Positions 1 through 7,019 of a stretch of 16,296 bases of DNA are shown here, piece after piece (position 1 is the first letter of the stretch; each line of letters starts with the position of its first letter). This DNA comes from Caulobacteraceae bacterium (GTDB lineage Bacteria > Pseudomonadota > Alphaproteobacteria > Caulobacterales > Caulobacteraceae). The DNA lies in the NCBI GenBank assembly GCA_020852035.1, contig JADZBR010000057.1, forward strand, positions 1 to 16,296. Reading direction: 5' to 3'. The position numbers and the translations under genes are program-made. The notes beneath the pieces were generated by a model. The model ran no database searches. It saw nothing but the letters and a program-made list of their open reading frames with translations, and was not told where the DNA came from.

Positions 1-423
1 CAGCTTGTGGGCCACCACCGCCGAGGCCATGCAGAGGCGCGAGTTGGTGTCGATGTTCCCCGAGCCGATGAAGCCCTGCATCAGCTTGTTGGCGGCGTAG
101 TAGTCCTCGGTCAGCAGTTGGCCGGAGACGTAGAAGGCCACCGAGTCCGGACCGTGCCGGGCGATCGCCTCGGAGAAGCGGCGGGCGACCAGCGCCGTCG
201 CCTCGTCCCAGGTGGCGCGGCGATCGCGGATCACCGGATGCAGCAGGCGGCCTTCCAGCCCGACGGTGGCGGCCAGCGCGCTGCCCTTCGAGCATAGGCG
301 GCCGAGGTTGGCGGGGTGGGTCTCGTCGCCGGTGAGCGCCAGGGCGCGGCCGTCCGCGCGGACGTCGACGCCGCAGCCGACGCCGCAGTAGGGGCAGGTC
401 GAACGCACCGTCCCCTCGCCCAT
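1..423 (-). CDS. nasA: Assimilatory nitrate reductase catalytic subunit, N-terminal part
   Basis: Molybdopterin oxidoreductase that reduces nitrate to nitrite in the cytoplasm. Only the first 141 codons are present; the gene runs off the left edge. The protein starts directly with the [4Fe-4S] domain: Cys10-x2-Cys13-x3-Cys17 (CPYCGVGCG) and Cys44 in RLCSKG, with Lys46 in the usual electron-relay position. There is no twin-arginine signal, which fits a cytoplasmic assimilatory enzyme rather than periplasmic NapA. NIDTNSRLCMASAVV holds Cys131, the expected molybdenum ligand of the Nas/Nap group. The ATG at 423 lies 2 nt after the nirD stop, so it is translated as part of the nirBD operon. NapA or a formate dehydrogenase subunit are the alternatives. 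The missing signal, Cys ligand and neighbours favour NasA. Confidence 0.93.
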   Translation of the reverse strand, partial: MGEGTVRSTCPYCGVGCGVDVRADGRALALTGDETHPANLGRLCSKGSALAATVGLEGRLLHPVIRDRRATWDEATALVARRFSEAIARHGPDSVAFYVSGQLLTEDYYAANKLMQGFIGSGNIDTNSRLCMASAVVAHKL

Positions 424-425
424 CG

Positions 426-764
426 TCAGGTCCGCCCGAGGAGGATGCGGCCGTCCTCCACCTTCAGCGGCACGGGCGGGGCGCAGCCCTTGCCGGCGTC
501 GGCGCCGGTGGGCTCGCCGGTGGAAAGGTCGATGACCATGCCGTGCAGCGGGCAGGTCACGTGGCGGCCGTGGACGATGCCCTGGCTCACGGGGCCGGCC
601 TTGTGCGGGCAACGGTCCTTGAGGGCGAAGACCGCGCCGTCGCCGGTGCGGAAGATGGCCACGTCGCCGTGCGGGGTCGGCACGCGGCGTGACCCGCGGC
701 GGGGAATGTCGGAGACCGCGCCGACGTCGGTCCAGGCCTCGGCGATGGGGAGGACGAGGGTCAT
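426..764 (-). CDS. nirD: Nitrite reductase small subunit NirD, Rieske type
   Basis: Small subunit of the assimilatory NAD(P)H nitrite reductase, 112 aa, a usual length for the family. It is a single Rieske-fold domain with a complete ligand set: Cys52-Pro-His54 and Cys71-Pro-Leu-His74. It should therefore carry a [2Fe-2S] cluster, unlike enterobacterial NirD, which has lost these residues. The start codon overlaps the nirB stop (ATGA, 761-764) and nasA begins 2 nt after the stop, so the three genes are translationally coupled. A free-standing Rieske ferredoxin of an oxygenase is the alternative, but position right after nirB makes NirD the clear choice. Confidence 0.95.
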   Translation of the reverse strand: MTLVLPIAEAWTDVGAVSDIPRRGSRRVPTPHGDVAIFRTGDGAVFALKDRCPHKAGPVSQGIVHGRHVTCPLHGMVIDLSTGEPTGADAGKGCAPPVPLKVEDGRILLGRT

Positions 765-3214
765 GCCGGGGCGAACTCCATGCGGCGACTGAGCGGGTTG
801 AATTCGCCGGACTCGCGGCCGGCCACGCGCTGCGCCCAGGGGTCGATGCGGGCGAAGCGCTGGGAGTAGGCGAAGCGGTCGTAGAGGGCGCGCCGGCGCT
901 CGGGATCCTCGACCTCGGCCTTGATGCTCTCCAGGCCGACGCGGGCCATCCACTTGTAGATGCGCTCCAGGTAGAAGCCCTGCTCGCGATAGAGCTGGGT
1001 CGCCGCGCAAATGGCCCAGAGCGCCTCCTGCTCGGTGGCGACCTTGGTGAGGATCTCCGTGCCCTGGATGTGCAGGCCGGCGGCGCCGCCGATGTGGATC
1101 TCGTAGCCGCTGTCGACGCAGATGACGCCGATGTCCTTGCAGGTCGCCTCGGCGCAGTTGCGCGGGCAACCGGAGACGCCAAGCTTCACCTTCGCCGGGG
1201 TCCAGGAGCCCCACATGAACTTCTCGAGCCGCACGCCGAGGCCCGTGGAATCCTGCGTCCCGAACCGGCACCACTCCGAGCCGACGCAGGTCTTCACCGT
1301 GCGCAGGCCCTTGGCGTAGGCGTGGCCGGAGACCATGCCGGCGCGGTTAAGGTCGGCCCACACTTTCGGCAGATCGTCCTTCTTCACGCCCAGCAGGTCG
1401 ATCCGCTGGCCGCCCGTGACCTTCACCGTCGGGATGTCGAACTTATCCACCACGTCGGCGATGGCGCGCAGTTCCGAGGCGCTGGTCAGCCCGCCCCACA
1501 TGCGCGGGACGACGGAGTAAGTGCCGTCCTTCTGGATGTTGGCGTGGACCCGCTCGTTGATGAACCTCGACTGCGAGTCGTCGCGGTATTCGCCCGGCCA
1601 GGCGCAGAGCAGGTAGTAGTTGAGCGCCGGCCGGCAGGCGGCGCAGCCGTCGGGGGTGGTCCATTCCAGCGCCTGCATCACCGCCGGCATCGACTTCAGG
1701 CCCTCGGCGAGGATGCGCTTCCTCGTGACTTCATGGCCGTGGTGCGTGCAGCCGCAGACGGGCTTGGGCCCGATCTGGGCCTGGAAGCCGTCGCCCAGCG
1801 TCAGGGCCAGCAGCTTCTCCACCAGCGGCGTGCAGGAGCCGCAGGAGGCCGAGGCCTTGGTGACCGCCCTCACCTGCTCCAGCGAGGTCAGGCCCTGGCC
1901 TTCGATGGCGCCGGTGATCGCCCCCTTGCAGACGCCGTTGCAGCCGCAGACTTCCGCGTCGTCCGCCAGGGCCGCAACGGCCGCGCTAGGGTCCAGCCCC
2001 CGAAGGCCCTCCGTCGCCGCCTGGCCGAAGATCAGGGTCTCGCGGATGTCGTCGACCGCCGCGCCCTGCCGCATCAGGTCGAAGTACCAGGGCCCGTCGG
2101 TCGCATCGCCGAACAGCACCGCCCCGGCCACCCGGCCGTCCTGCAGCACCACGCGCTTGTAGACCCCGCGCCCGGCGTCGCGGAACACGATGTCCTCGCA
2201 CCCTTCGCCGCCGGCGAACTGGCCCGCCGAGAAGACGTCGACGCCGGAGACCTTCAGCCGCGTGGAGAGCACCGAGCCCTCATAGGCGCCGTCCGCCCCA
2301 GCCAGCCCAGCGGCGGCGGCCTTGCACATCTCCCAGATCGGCGCGACCAAACCGTAGCACTGGCCGCGATGCTCGACGCATTCGCCGACGGCGACGATGC
2401 GGGGGTCGGACGTACACATCTGGTCGTCGACCACCACGCCGCGGTTGACCTCCAGCCCGGCGGCCCTGGCCAGCGCCGTGTTCGGCCGGATGCCCACCGC
2501 CATCACCAGCAAGTCGCAGGGCAGCGTGCGCCCGTCCTTCAGCCTCAGCCCGGCGACGCGGCCGTCCTGGCCGACGATCTCCTCGGACACCGCATCGAGC
2601 TCGGTCTCCACGCCCTTATCGGCCAGCGCGCTGGCCAGGAGGAATCCCGCCGAGGCGTCCAACTGACGCTCCATCAGGATATCGACCAGATGCACCACGG
2701 TGGCCGCCATGCCACGCCTGACCAGACCGTAGGCCGCCTCGATGCCCAGCAGGCCGCCACCGATCACCACCGCCCGCGCGCCCGGCTTGGCGGCGGCGAC
2801 CATCGCCTCCACGTCGTCGAGGTCGCGGAAGGTGACGACGCCGGCGAGGTCCGCGCCCGGCAACGGCAGGCGGATGGGATCGGAGCCGGTGGCGAGGATC
2901 AGCCGGTCGAAGGGCGCCTCGAGCCCGCCCTCGGCCAGCACCACGCCGCGCTCGCGGTCGACGCCGGTGACGGCGCGGCCGGCGTGCAGGGTGATGGCGT
3001 TGGCCGCGTACCAGGCCTCGTCGTTGATCACGATGTCGGCGAAGGTCTTCTCCCCGGCCAGCACCGGCGAGAGCATGATGCGGTCGTAGTTCACCCTGGG
3101 CTCGGCGCCGAAGATGGCGATCTCGTAGCGGTCGGGGTCGCGCTTCAGCACCTCCTGCACCGCCCGGCACCCGGCCATTCCGTTGCCGATGACGACGAGA
3201 CGTTCCTTGCTCAT
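761..3214 (-). CDS. nirB: NAD(P)H-dependent nitrite reductase large subunit NirB
   Basis: Catalyses the six-electron reduction of nitrite to ammonium. Residue numbers count from a GTG at 3223. FAD/NAD(P)H disulfide-reductase-like half: GNGMAG at 13-18 and GGGLLG at 155-160. BFD-type [2Fe-2S] domain: Cys426, Cys428, Cys461, Cys464. A second Cys-rich segment lies near 490-492. Then the nitrite/sulfite reductase fold with siroheme/[4Fe-4S] ligands Cys646-x5-Cys652 and Cys686-x3-Cys690. Start choice: the frame opens with GTG (3223) and has ATG at 3214. AGGAG (3223-3227) sits 8 nt before the ATG but overlaps the GTG, so ATG at 3214 (817 aa) is preferred. The preceding transporter ends at 3226, inside this ribosome-binding site. 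Electrons flow NAD(P)H to FAD to Fe-S to siroheme. Confidence 0.96.
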   Translation of the reverse strand: MSKERLVVIGNGMAGCRAVQEVLKRDPDRYEIAIFGAEPRVNYDRIMLSPVLAGEKTFADIVINDEAWYAANAITLHAGRAVTGVDRERGVVLAEGGLEAPFDRLILATGSDPIRLPLPGADLAGVVTFRDLDDVEAMVAAAKPGARAVVIGGGLLGIEAAYGLVRRGMAATVVHLVDILMERQLDASAGFLLASALADKGVETELDAVSEEIVGQDGRVAGLRLKDGRTLPCDLLVMAVGIRPNTALARAAGLEVNRGVVVDDQMCTSDPRIVAVGECVEHRGQCYGLVAPIWEMCKAAAAGLAGADGAYEGSVLSTRLKVSGVDVFSAGQFAGGEGCEDIVFRDAGRGVYKRVVLQDGRVAGAVLFGDATDGPWYFDLMRQGAAVDDIRETLIFGQAATEGLRGLDPSAAVAALADDAEVCGCNGVCKGAITGAIEGQGLTSLEQVRAVTKASASCGSCTPLVEKLLALTLGDGFQAQIGPKPVCGCTHHGHEVTRKRILAEGLKSMPAVMQALEWTTPDGCAACRPALNYYLLCAWPGEYRDDSQSRFINERVHANIQKDGTYSVVPRMWGGLTSASELRAIADVVDKFDIPTVKVTGGQRIDLLGVKKDDLPKVWADLNRAGMVSGHAYAKGLRTVKTCVGSEWCRFGTQDSTGLGVRLEKFMWGSWTPAKVKLGVSGCPRNCAEATCKDIGVICVDSGYEIHIGGAAGLHIQGTEILTKVATEQEALWAICAATQLYREQGFYLERIYKWMARVGLESIKAEVEDPERRRALYDRFAYSQRFARIDPWAQRVAGRESGEFNPLSRRMEFAPA

Positions 3215-3225
3215 CACGCTCACTC

Positions 3226-4440
3226 CTAAAGCCGCAGGGGCGCGCCGGCGGGCGCCGTCCAGGTGCGCCGCCAGCGGGCCTTGACGCCGGTCAGGCCGGC
3301 GAGGGCGATCAGGGCGAGGGCCGCGAAGGCCAAGAGGCCCGACTGGTAGGAGCCGGTCATCTGCTTGGCCCAGCCGAGGCTGGCGGCGAGGTAGAAGCCG
3401 CCGATCCCGCCGGTCATACCGACGAGGCCGGTGACCACGCCGATCTCCTGGCCGAACCGCTGGGGCGCGAGCTGGAACACCGCCCCGTTGCCGCAGCCCA
3501 GCGCCATCATCGCAAAGAGGAAGACCGCGAGGGCTGCCAAGGCGTTCGGCGCATGGAAGCTAGCCAGCGCCAGGCCGAACGCGGCCAGCACATAGACCAC
3601 CGTCAGCGTCCGCACCCCGCCGTAACGGTCGGCCAGCGCCCCGCCCACCGGCCGGATGAACGAGCCAGCGAAGACGCAGGCGGCGGTGAAGAACCCGGCC
3701 GTCACCGGCGTCAGGCCGTACTCGGAATTGAAGTAGATGGTCAGCGAGGAGGAGAGCCCGACGAAACCGCCGAAGGTGACGCTGTAGAGCAGCATCAGCC
3801 ACCAGGCGTCGGGGGTCTTCAGCACGTCGAGGTATTCGGCGAGGCGCTTGGGCGGCGGCCGGTTCGGCGCGTCCCTGGCGAAGACCAGGAAGACGACGAA
3901 GGCGACCAGCAGCGGCAGGGCGGCCAGGCCGATCACATTGCTCCAGCCGAACGCCTGGGCGAGGCCGGGGGCGAAGAGGGCCGCCAGCGCCGTGCCGGAG
4001 TTGCCGGCCCCCGCGATGCCGAGCGCCAGGCCCTGATGCTCCGGCGGATACCAGCGCGAGGCCAGCGGCAAGGCGATGGCGAACGAAGCGCCGGCGACGC
4101 CCAGCACCACGCCCAGCGCCAGCACCTGGTTGTAGTTGTCGATGCCGATGAGCCAGGCCAGGGCGAGGCCCGCGAGCACGATCAGCTGGGCGACGATCCC
4201 GGTCTTCTTCGGGCCGATGTGGTCGACCAGCACCCCGGCCGCCACCCGCAAGAGGGCGCCCGAGAGCACCGGGACGGCGACCATCAAGCCTTTCTGGGCG
4301 GGGTCGAGGTTGAAGTCCCTGGCGATGGCCACGCCCAGCGGCCCGAGGATCACCCAGACCATGAACGACAGGTCGAAATAGAGGAACGAGGCCGCGAGGG
4401 TGGGCGTGTGCCCGGACTTCAGGAAGGAACGGCTCAGCAT
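3226..4440 (-). CDS. narK: NarK/NNP-family nitrate/nitrite MFS transporter
   Basis: Inner-membrane major facilitator of the nitrate/nitrite porter family, 404 aa, with about 12 hydrophobic helices. Family signatures are present in both halves: GIAGAGNSGT at 141-150 and GCGNGAVFQL at 315-324, the latter followed by a Gly-rich helix (GMTGGIGG). Arg65 (ALLRVAAG) and Arg263 (FIRPVGG) match the two substrate-binding arginines of NarK. It supplies nitrate, and possibly nitrite, to the NasA and NirBD enzymes encoded just downstream. The ATG at 4440 is the first plausible start at the conserved N-terminus; the open frame extends further upstream but reads as unrelated sequence. No strong Shine-Dalgarno sequence precedes it. 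The stop overlaps the nirB ribosome-binding site. In assimilatory clusters such genes are named narK, nrtP or nasA. Confidence 0.93.
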   Translation of the reverse strand: MLSRSFLKSGHTPTLAASFLYFDLSFMVWVILGPLGVAIARDFNLDPAQKGLMVAVPVLSGALLRVAAGVLVDHIGPKKTGIVAQLIVLAGLALAWLIGIDNYNQVLALGVVLGVAGASFAIALPLASRWYPPEHQGLALGIAGAGNSGTALAALFAPGLAQAFGWSNVIGLAALPLLVAFVVFLVFARDAPNRPPPKRLAEYLDVLKTPDAWWLMLLYSVTFGGFVGLSSSLTIYFNSEYGLTPVTAGFFTAACVFAGSFIRPVGGALADRYGGVRTLTVVYVLAAFGLALASFHAPNALAALAVFLFAMMALGCGNGAVFQLAPQRFGQEIGVVTGLVGMTGGIGGFYLAASLGWAKQMTGSYQSGLLAFAALALIALAGLTGVKARWRRTWTAPAGAPLRL

Positions 4441-4468
4441 GGTTTTGGCCCGTGGCGTTTGCGTGGGG

Positions 4469-4484
4469 GCGGCGACGACGCCGC
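4469..4484 (-). repeat. Perfect 6-bp stem-loop in the narK leader
   Basis: GCGGCG-TCGT-CGCCGC on the minus strand, 8 nt after the previous stem-loop and 28 nt before the narK start. The two hairpins in tandem resemble the arrangement of attenuated leaders. C-rich, not U-rich, sequence follows. Confidence 0.4.
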
Positions 4485-4492
4485 GGATGGGC

Positions 4493-4510
4493 CGGCTCGC
4501 CGTCGAGCCG
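4493..4510 (-). repeat. Perfect 7-bp stem-loop in the narK leader
   Basis: CGGCTCG-ACGG-CGAGCCG on the minus strand, 53 nt upstream of the narK start. It could be part of an attenuator or an RNA target for NasT. No run of U follows, so it is not a textbook intrinsic terminator. Confidence 0.45.
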
Positions 4511-4661
4511 TTCCGGAAGGGCCGCGAACGCCGTTGTCCTGGGCCTATGCCGAGAGTGGAGCACCGCCGAGGCCGCCGGTCACCGCTCGACCCGGCGCGC
4601 AGCGTCGGATTTATGTTGCAGCGCAAAAAGACGGCGCCCTGACCGAGCCGATGGTCAAAGT

Positions 4662-5633
4662 TCAGGCGACCGCAGCGTCGTAAAGGGCCGGACTCAGCAC
4701 CCGGGCGGCCACATCGGCCGCATCGGCGCGCACGCCGATCTGGCCCGAGCGGACCATCTGCTCCAGCAGCCACGCCCCGTGCGCCGGGTCTGGCCGCGCC
4801 GCGCCGCCGCGATGCAGCGTGAGATCGCCCAGTCCTTCGGCGAGCACCTCGGCGGGCACGCCGACATACTCCGGGCGGGCCAGGATCGCGGCCAGTTCCG
4901 CACGGTTGTCCATCGCTTCGGCCCAGGCGAGCGCGCGATCCAAGGCTCGAAGCATGGACGTCAGCACCCCGGCGCGCGCGTCTGCAAACACGCGGGTGAC
5001 CGTGAACACCTTGTCCGGCGCGCCCGGGGCGATGTCGTCCGCGCGGGCGGCGACCTCGCCGACGCCGGCCGCGACCGCCGCCGCGCTCCAGGGCTGGCCG
5101 GCGCAGAAACCTTCCACCACGCCGCCGGCGAGCAGTTCGGCCATCCTCGGCGGCGGGGCGACCGTGATCCGCACCTCCGTATCGGGATCGACCCCGCCCC
5201 GGGCCATCCAGAGCCGCAGCAGATAGTTGTGGGTGGAGAACGGAAAGACCACGCCGAAGGTGAGTTCGCTCGCCTGCGCCCCGCGGCGCAGCGCGACCAG
5301 CCTGGCGAGCTTCTCACCGCTTCGATCGCCGGCGAGGCCAAGACGGCTGGCGGTCGTGACCGTGGCCCCGCCCGAGCCGAGCATGATCGGCGCGACCATC
5401 TCGACCGGGTCGCCGGCGACGCCCAGCGTCATGGCCAGCGGCATCGGCGCCAGCATCTGGGCGCCGTCGAGCGCGCCGAGCGCCATCTTGTCGCGGATCG
5501 TGGCCCACGAGACCTCGCGCACCAGCTCTACGTTCAGCCCTTCGGCCGCGAAGAACCCCTTGGCCTCGGCGATCACCAGCCCGGCGGCGTCGAGCAGAGG
5601 GACGAAGCCAAGCTTGAGCGCCAGATCGTTCAC
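4662..5633 (-). CDS. nasS: Nitrate sensor NasS (NrtA/CmpA-like, cytoplasmic)
   Basis: 323-aa protein of the NrtA/CmpA nitrate-binding fold with no signal peptide or lipobox, so it works in the cytoplasm as a sensor, not as an ABC-transporter binding protein. Family-typical segments: KLGFVPLLDAAGLVIAEAKG at 7-26, SWATIRDKM at 42-50, PFSTHNYLLRLW at 131-142 (His135 sits where NrtA has a nitrate-binding His), and FCAGQPW at 176-182. In characterised systems NasS binds NasT without nitrate and releases it when nitrate or nitrite binds. It starts with GTG at 5633; the GTGA overlaps the nasT stop, with AAGGGGG about 7 nt upstream. This fusion-tight coupling suits the fixed NasS:NasT ratio such a pair needs. 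A nitrate ABC-binding protein is the alternative, but no permease or ATPase gene is nearby. Confidence 0.92.
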   Translation of the reverse strand: MNDLALKLGFVPLLDAAGLVIAEAKGFFAAEGLNVELVREVSWATIRDKMALGALDGAQMLAPMPLAMTLGVAGDPVEMVAPIMLGSGGATVTTASRLGLAGDRSGEKLARLVALRRGAQASELTFGVVFPFSTHNYLLRLWMARGGVDPDTEVRITVAPPPRMAELLAGGVVEGFCAGQPWSAAAVAAGVGEVAARADDIAPGAPDKVFTVTRVFADARAGVLTSMLRALDRALAWAEAMDNRAELAAILARPEYVGVPAEVLAEGLGDLTLHRGGAARPDPAHGAWLLEQMVRSGQIGVRADAADVAARVLSPALYDAAVA

Positions 5634-6208
5634 CCTGCATCCCCCTTCAACACCCCGGCGAACGCCAGCAGGTCGGCGGCCACGGCGGCCAGCGGTCTGC
5701 CGGAATCCATCGAAAGCTTGCGGAGCAGGCGGTAGGCGGCGTCCTCGTCGAGCGTGCGTTCCTTCATCAGGAGGGCCTTGGCCTTCTCGATGGTCGGACG
5801 CGAGGCGAGGTCCGCCCTGGCCTTCTCCAGGTCGCGACGCAACTGGTGCATCAGCGAGAAGCGGCTCATGGCCACCTCCAGCACCGCGCGCACGCGCCCC
5901 GGCGCCAGCCCGTCGACCACATAGGCCGCCACCCCCGCCCGCACGGCGGCCTGAGCCAGCTCCGGTTCGGAGCGGTCGACGAACATCACCACCGGCCTGG
6001 GGTTGGCGATGCTAGCCTCGCGCAGGCTGTCGATGGTGTCGCGATCCGGGCTCTCGGCGGCGACCACCACCACGTCCGGCGCGAAGGCCGCGGCCTCCGC
6101 CTCGTCGTAGGCCGCGGCGTGGCGCACCTCCAACGGCTCGACGCCGGCCAGCCCCTCGGCGACCAGCGCAGCCCGGGCAGAATCGGGATCGATAACCAGC
6201 ACACGCAT
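5630..6208 (-). CDS. nasT: ANTAR-domain antiterminator NasT
   Basis: 192-aa RNA-binding regulator. Residues 1 to about 120 form a receiver-like domain (MRVLVIDPDS, then PDVVVVAAESPDRDT at 44-58 and AAYVVDGL). A helical linker follows, with the ANTAR domain at about 137-189 (PTIEKAKALLMKERTLDEDA, then AYRLLRKLSMDSGRPLA). In relatives NasT binds a two-hairpin leader and prevents termination once NasS lets it go. Odd point: position 50, where related NasT proteins have Asp at the end of strand 3 (DVIIID), is Ala, so the domain cannot be phosphorylated at the usual site. Start is ATG at 6208; a weak AGGA (6219-6222) lies 10 nt upstream within a small palindrome. It is the first gene of the nasT-nasS operon. 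Confidence 0.93.
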   Translation of the reverse strand: MRVLVIDPDSARAALVAEGLAGVEPLEVRHAAAYDEAEAAAFAPDVVVVAAESPDRDTIDSLREASIANPRPVVMFVDRSEPELAQAAVRAGVAAYVVDGLAPGRVRAVLEVAMSRFSLMHQLRRDLEKARADLASRPTIEKAKALLMKERTLDEDAAYRLLRKLSMDSGRPLAAVAADLLAFAGVLKGDAG

Positions 6209-6212
6209 CAGC

Positions 6213-6226
6213 CGGCAGTCCTGCCG
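6213..6226. repeat. 14-bp palindrome over the nasT ribosome-binding site
   Basis: CGGCAG-TC-CTGCCG, perfect 6-bp arms, ending 4 nt before the nasT start. As RNA it can fold as CGGCA-GGAC-UGCCG with the Shine-Dalgarno-like GGA in the loop. It could be a DNA operator or affect nasT translation; chance occurrence is possible at this GC content. The rest of 6227-6364 shows no gene. The nasT promoter is expected there but no clear -35/-10 was seen. Confidence 0.35.
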
Positions 6227-6364
6227 TCGCCAGGGCCCGATCCCGAAGCGACGAACGGGCGTCCGCGACCCGTCGCGCCACGGATGCTCAATCCTTGGTC
6301 AGGCGCCGCCGCGTCCGCAGGCGCCTTGCCGCCGCGCCGGCGCCTCACGCTTCCACAAACGAGC

Positions 6365-6394
6365 ACGCCCCGCCTCCCTGCGGAGACGGGGCGT
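6365..6394 (-). terminator. Strong hairpin terminator downstream of the RcnB-family gene
   Basis: On the minus strand ACGCCCCGTCTCC-GCAG-GGAGGCGGGGCGT forms a 13-bp stem with a 4-nt loop and one G-U wobble. On the plus strand the same position is a C-A mismatch, so the structure is built for minus-strand RNA. It begins 26 nt after the stop of the gene at 6421 and separates it from the nas operon. A short T-containing tail (GCTCGTTTGTGG) follows. Confidence 0.8.
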
Positions 6395-6420
6395 CTCGAT
6401 TGTCCTGCCGGTGTCGGCGG

Positions 6421-6972
6421 CTAGTAGCCGTTCAGCACCACGTCGGCGATCAGGCCGGTGGCCAGCGCCATCAGCACGAAGTTGCCGTCCGCATACACCC
6501 AGCGATAGCCGGGGCGCGGCGCGCGCAGGCCGTAGTAGTAGGGGTCCTGCACGTAGTAGCTGCGGTAGTAGGCCGGCACGTAGCCGCCGCGACGCCAGTT
6601 GTAGCGGGCGTAGCGCGGGTCGACCCGGCGATAGCCGTAGCCCGGCGCATACCAGTAACCGCGGCGCACGCCGCGATAGTCGCGCCATTCGTTGCGGTTG
6701 CGCCAGGTTTCGGCGCGGGCGCGGTTGTAGCGAACCTCGGCGCGGCTTTCGCGATAGTCGCGGCGGTCGCGGTTGATCTCACGCTGTTCGCGGCGGGTGA
6801 CGACGCCGTCGCGGCGCGCGTCGCGGCGGGTGTCACGCAGTTCGTCGCGGTCCCGGCGCATTTCACGGCGATCTTCGCGGTGCTCGCCGCGATCCCAGGG
6901 CTGGGCGGCGGCGGAAACCGCCGAACCGGCCAGCATGGCCGCCGCGGCGGCCAAAAGAATGGTCTTTCTCAT
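6421..6972 (-). CDS. RcnB-family periplasmic protein, Arg-rich
   Basis: 183-aa secreted protein. Residues 1-23 are a classic Sec signal peptide (MRKTILL followed by an Ala-rich core, cleavage after SAVSAAA). Residues 28-100 are extremely rich in Arg, Asp and Glu with little hydrophobic content. Residues 101-148 are Tyr/Arg-rich. The C-terminal part has the RcnB-type ending: PGYRWVYADGNFVLMALATG at 154-173, then a hydrophobic strand. RcnB itself is a periplasmic protein tied to nickel/cobalt homeostasis in E. coli, but most family members, this one included, have unknown roles. No metal-transport gene is nearby. AGGAGGAG ends 6 nt before the ATG, a very strong ribosome-binding site. It is transcribed alone, ending at the strong hairpin at 6365-6394. 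Confidence 0.85.
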   Translation of the reverse strand: MRKTILLAAAAAMLAGSAVSAAAQPWDRGEHREDRREMRRDRDELRDTRRDARRDGVVTRREQREINRDRRDYRESRAEVRYNRARAETWRNRNEWRDYRGVRRGYWYAPGYGYRRVDPRYARYNWRRGGYVPAYYRSYYVQDPYYYGLRAPRPGYRWVYADGNFVLMALATGLIADVVLNGY

Positions 6973-7019
6973 CAAGCTCCTCCTGAGCTTTACGTATCCC
7001 CTGACTGTCGAGCAGCTTC

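Larger units (their letters stand above)
4441..4661 (-). promoter_or_regulatory. Leader between nasS and narK, candidate NasT antitermination region
   Basis: This 221-base gap carries no supported gene. Read on the minus strand it begins with a relatively AT-rich patch (about 4603-4628, TTTTTGCGCTGCAACATAAA) that may hold the promoter; no convincing -35/-10 pair was found. It then becomes very GC-rich with several stem-loops. Two are perfect: CGGCTCG-ACGG-CGAGCCG at 4493-4510 and GCGGCG-TCGT-CGCCGC at 4469-4484. A bulged stem (CCGGGTC/GACCGG) sits near 4577-4595. Known NasT proteins act on tandem hairpins in exactly this position, upstream of the first structural gene. I did not find unambiguous hexaloops of the ANTAR type (A first, G fourth), nor a U-tract after either perfect hairpin. 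The assignment rests mainly on position. Confidence 0.5.

Noticed and set aside
689..3229. Long plus-strand open frame (846 codons) opposite nirB
   Set aside because: It is a mirror of a well-supported nirB gene in GC-rich DNA. The translation is His/Arg/Gly/Ala-rich low-complexity sequence with no recognisable domain.
3226..4440. Transporter as an ABC-type nitrate permease partner for the NrtA-like protein
   Set aside because: The protein is clearly a 12-helix MFS of the NNP family. No ABC ATPase or permease is present, and the NrtA-like protein has no export signal, which fits NasS.
4513..4520. TTCCGGAA palindrome in the narK leader
   Set aside because: Eight-base palindromes are common by chance at this GC content, and it has no partner copy or clear positional role.
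4603..4640. Sigma-54 promoter upstream of narK (GG...TTTTTGC)
   Set aside because: The distance between the GG and GC elements is 12 rather than 10 bases, and the surrounding consensus is poor.
4441..4773. N-terminal extension of the NarK-type transporter to 4773
   Set aside because: The extension crosses the end of nasS and the leader, and its translation is Arg/Pro-rich with no homology expected in this family. ATG 4440 matches the conserved N-terminus.
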